Origin: Micromonosporaceae bacterium
GTDB taxonomy: Bacteria; Actinomycetota; Actinomycetes; Mycobacteriales; Micromonosporaceae
Assembly: GCA_019690055.1 (NCBI GenBank)
Contig: JADGGF010000267.1
Span: forward strand, 1 to 6,464
Direction: 5' to 3'
DNA: 6,464 nt
Below are positions 5,618 through 6,464 of this stretch, in pieces. The position numbers and the translations under genes were made by a program. The number at the start of each line of letters is the position of its first letter. The stretch's first letter is position 1. The notes under the pieces are model-generated. The model was given only the letters and a program-made list of their open reading frames with translations, was not told the origin of the DNA and did not search any database.

Positions 5618-6464
5618 TTACTCCTTGGTCGCGCCCTCCGTCGCGCCGCGGACGAAGCGCTTCTGGAAGATGATGAAGATGATCGTCACCGGGATGAGGG
5701 TGAGCAGGGCCGCGCCGAGCTTGAGCGGGTACTGGGTGCCCGCGCCGAGCGATCCGCCCACCAGGTCGGCCAGCCCACGGGGCAGCGTGAACAGCTCGGG
5801 ACTCTGCACAGCGACGACCGTGTGCGGGAACTCGTTCCAGGTGCCCTGGAACGAGAGGATGGTCAGCGTGATCAGCGCCGGCCGGGCCACCGGGAGAATC
5901 ACCGACCAGAAGGTGCGGAACACGCCGGCGCCATCCATGCGTGCCGCCTCTTCGAGGCTGGTGGGGATCGACTCGAAGAACTGCTTCATGATGAACACAC
6001 CCGCGGCGTCGGCCAGCAGGGGAATGATCAGCCCGGAGTAGCTGTCGTACATCCCCAACTGGTTGAGCACCAGGAACTTGGGGATGAGCAGGACCACGCC
6101 GGGGACGGCCATGACCGCGATGATCGCGGCGAAGATGGCTCGCCGCCCCCCGAACCGCAGGCGCGCCAGCGCGTAGCCAGCGAGCGAGTCGAAGAAGATC
6201 CGGCCAGCCGTAGCGAAGACGGTCACCAGCACCGAGTTCACCAACCAGATCGGAAAGCCCGTTCCATTGAATATTCGCAGGAAGCTGTCGCTGGTGAACG
6301 GGTCCGGAATCAGGCGCAGGGGGTTGTTGGCGGCGTCCGACTCGGTCTTGAAGGTGTTGCTGATCTGGATGACGAACGGGTAGAGGAAGATGAGACCGAA
6401 GAACGTGAGCACGAGGTAGTTGGCTACCCGCGCCACGCGCTGCCGCGGGGTCAGCCGGCGGGGG
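5618..6464 (-). CDS. Carbohydrate ABC transporter permease, MalG-type (5' partial)
   Basis: This is an inner-membrane permease subunit of a CUT1-family sugar importer, which works with a second permease, a solute-binding protein and an MsmK/MalK-type ATPase. Numbering from the GTG at 6436, hydrophobic segments lie at about 6-27, 65-90, 99-124, 133-152, 177-198 and 240-258, i.e. six as expected. The EAA loop that contacts the ATPase is EEAARMDGAGVFRTFWSVI (162-180) followed by LPVARPAL (181-188). The C-terminus FQKRFVRGATEGATKE matches the usual short tail of MalG-like subunits. Upstream of the GTG the same frame stays open to the window edge and reads Pro-Arg-Arg-Leu-Thr-Pro-Arg-Gln-Arg, the basic cytoplasmic N-terminus common in this family. 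The true start is therefore probably beyond 6464, and the GTG should not be taken as start. The sugar cannot be told from the permease. A stem-loop follows the TAA stop. Confidence 0.92.
   Translation of the reverse strand, partial: PRRLTPRQRVARVANYLVLTFFGLIFLYPFVIQISNTFKTESDAANNPLRLIPDPFTSDSFLRIFNGTGFPIWLVNSVLVTVFATAGRIFFDSLAGYALARLRFGGRRAIFAAIIAVMAVPGVVLLIPKFLVLNQLGMYDSYSGLIIPLLADAAGVFIMKQFFESIPTSLEEAARMDGAGVFRTFWSVILPVARPALITLTILSFQGTWNEFPHTVVAVQSPELFTLPRGLADLVGGSLGAGTQYPLKLGAALLTLIPVTIIFIIFQKRFVRGATEGATKE

Noticed and set aside
3649..5673. A 674-codon plus-strand open frame opposite nnr and acpS
   Set aside because: It runs antisense to two well-conserved genes and is full of Arg, Pro, Gly and His, as expected for a GC-rich antisense shadow. 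No domain or Shine-Dalgarno is seen.

Overview
The window is very GC-rich, with strong G/C preference at third codon positions, frequent GTG starts and tightly packed genes. This points to a high-GC actinomycete. The gene order acpS - nnr - alr - alpha/beta hydrolase - tsaE - tsaB is the one seen in actinobacteria. A Micromonosporaceae-like origin is plausible, but I cannot fix the family from sequence alone. All seven genes lie on the minus strand, so transcription runs from high to low coordinates.

Layout from right to left along transcription. (1) 6464-5618: the C-terminal part of a MalG-type sugar ABC transporter permease. Its reading frame stays open past the right edge, so its start is probably outside the window. 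(2) 5617-5463: a 155-nt intergenic region with a strong 13-bp inverted repeat just after the permease stop (likely terminator), a weak candidate promoter and an imperfect direct repeat leading into the next operon. (3) 5462-5082: acpS, which activates acyl carrier proteins. (4) 5081-5020: a 62-nt spacer, largely made of three degenerate tandem copies of a 20-21-nt unit, ending in a good Shine-Dalgarno for the next gene. (5) 5019-3505: nnr, a fused NAD(P)HX epimerase/dehydratase. (6) 3487-2306: alr, alanine racemase, with an extra Ser/Glu/Gly-rich tail. (7) 2309-1179: a membrane-anchored alpha/beta hydrolase of unknown substrate. (8) 1182-670: tsaE. (9) 661-19: tsaB, cut off at the left edge.

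The six genes from acpS to tsaB look like one housekeeping operon. The gaps are 62, 17, -4, -4 and +8 nt, and two stop/start overlaps (ATGA and GTGA) suggest translational coupling. They serve lipid/polyketide carrier activation, repair of damaged nicotinamide cofactors, D-alanine supply for peptidoglycan, and the t6A37 tRNA modification. rimI and tsaD commonly follow tsaB in actinobacteria and would lie beyond the left edge.

The first 18 bases are not genomic in appearance. They closely match the Tn5 mosaic-end (Nextera-type) adapter, so the left edge is probably an untrimmed contig end and the tsaB truncation an assembly artefact. I see no new defence, mobile or biosynthetic system here. 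The less ordinary items are the tandem repeat before nnr, the uncharacterised hydrolase coupled on both sides, and a possible small in-frame sequence element shared by the alr tail and a loop of the hydrolase.
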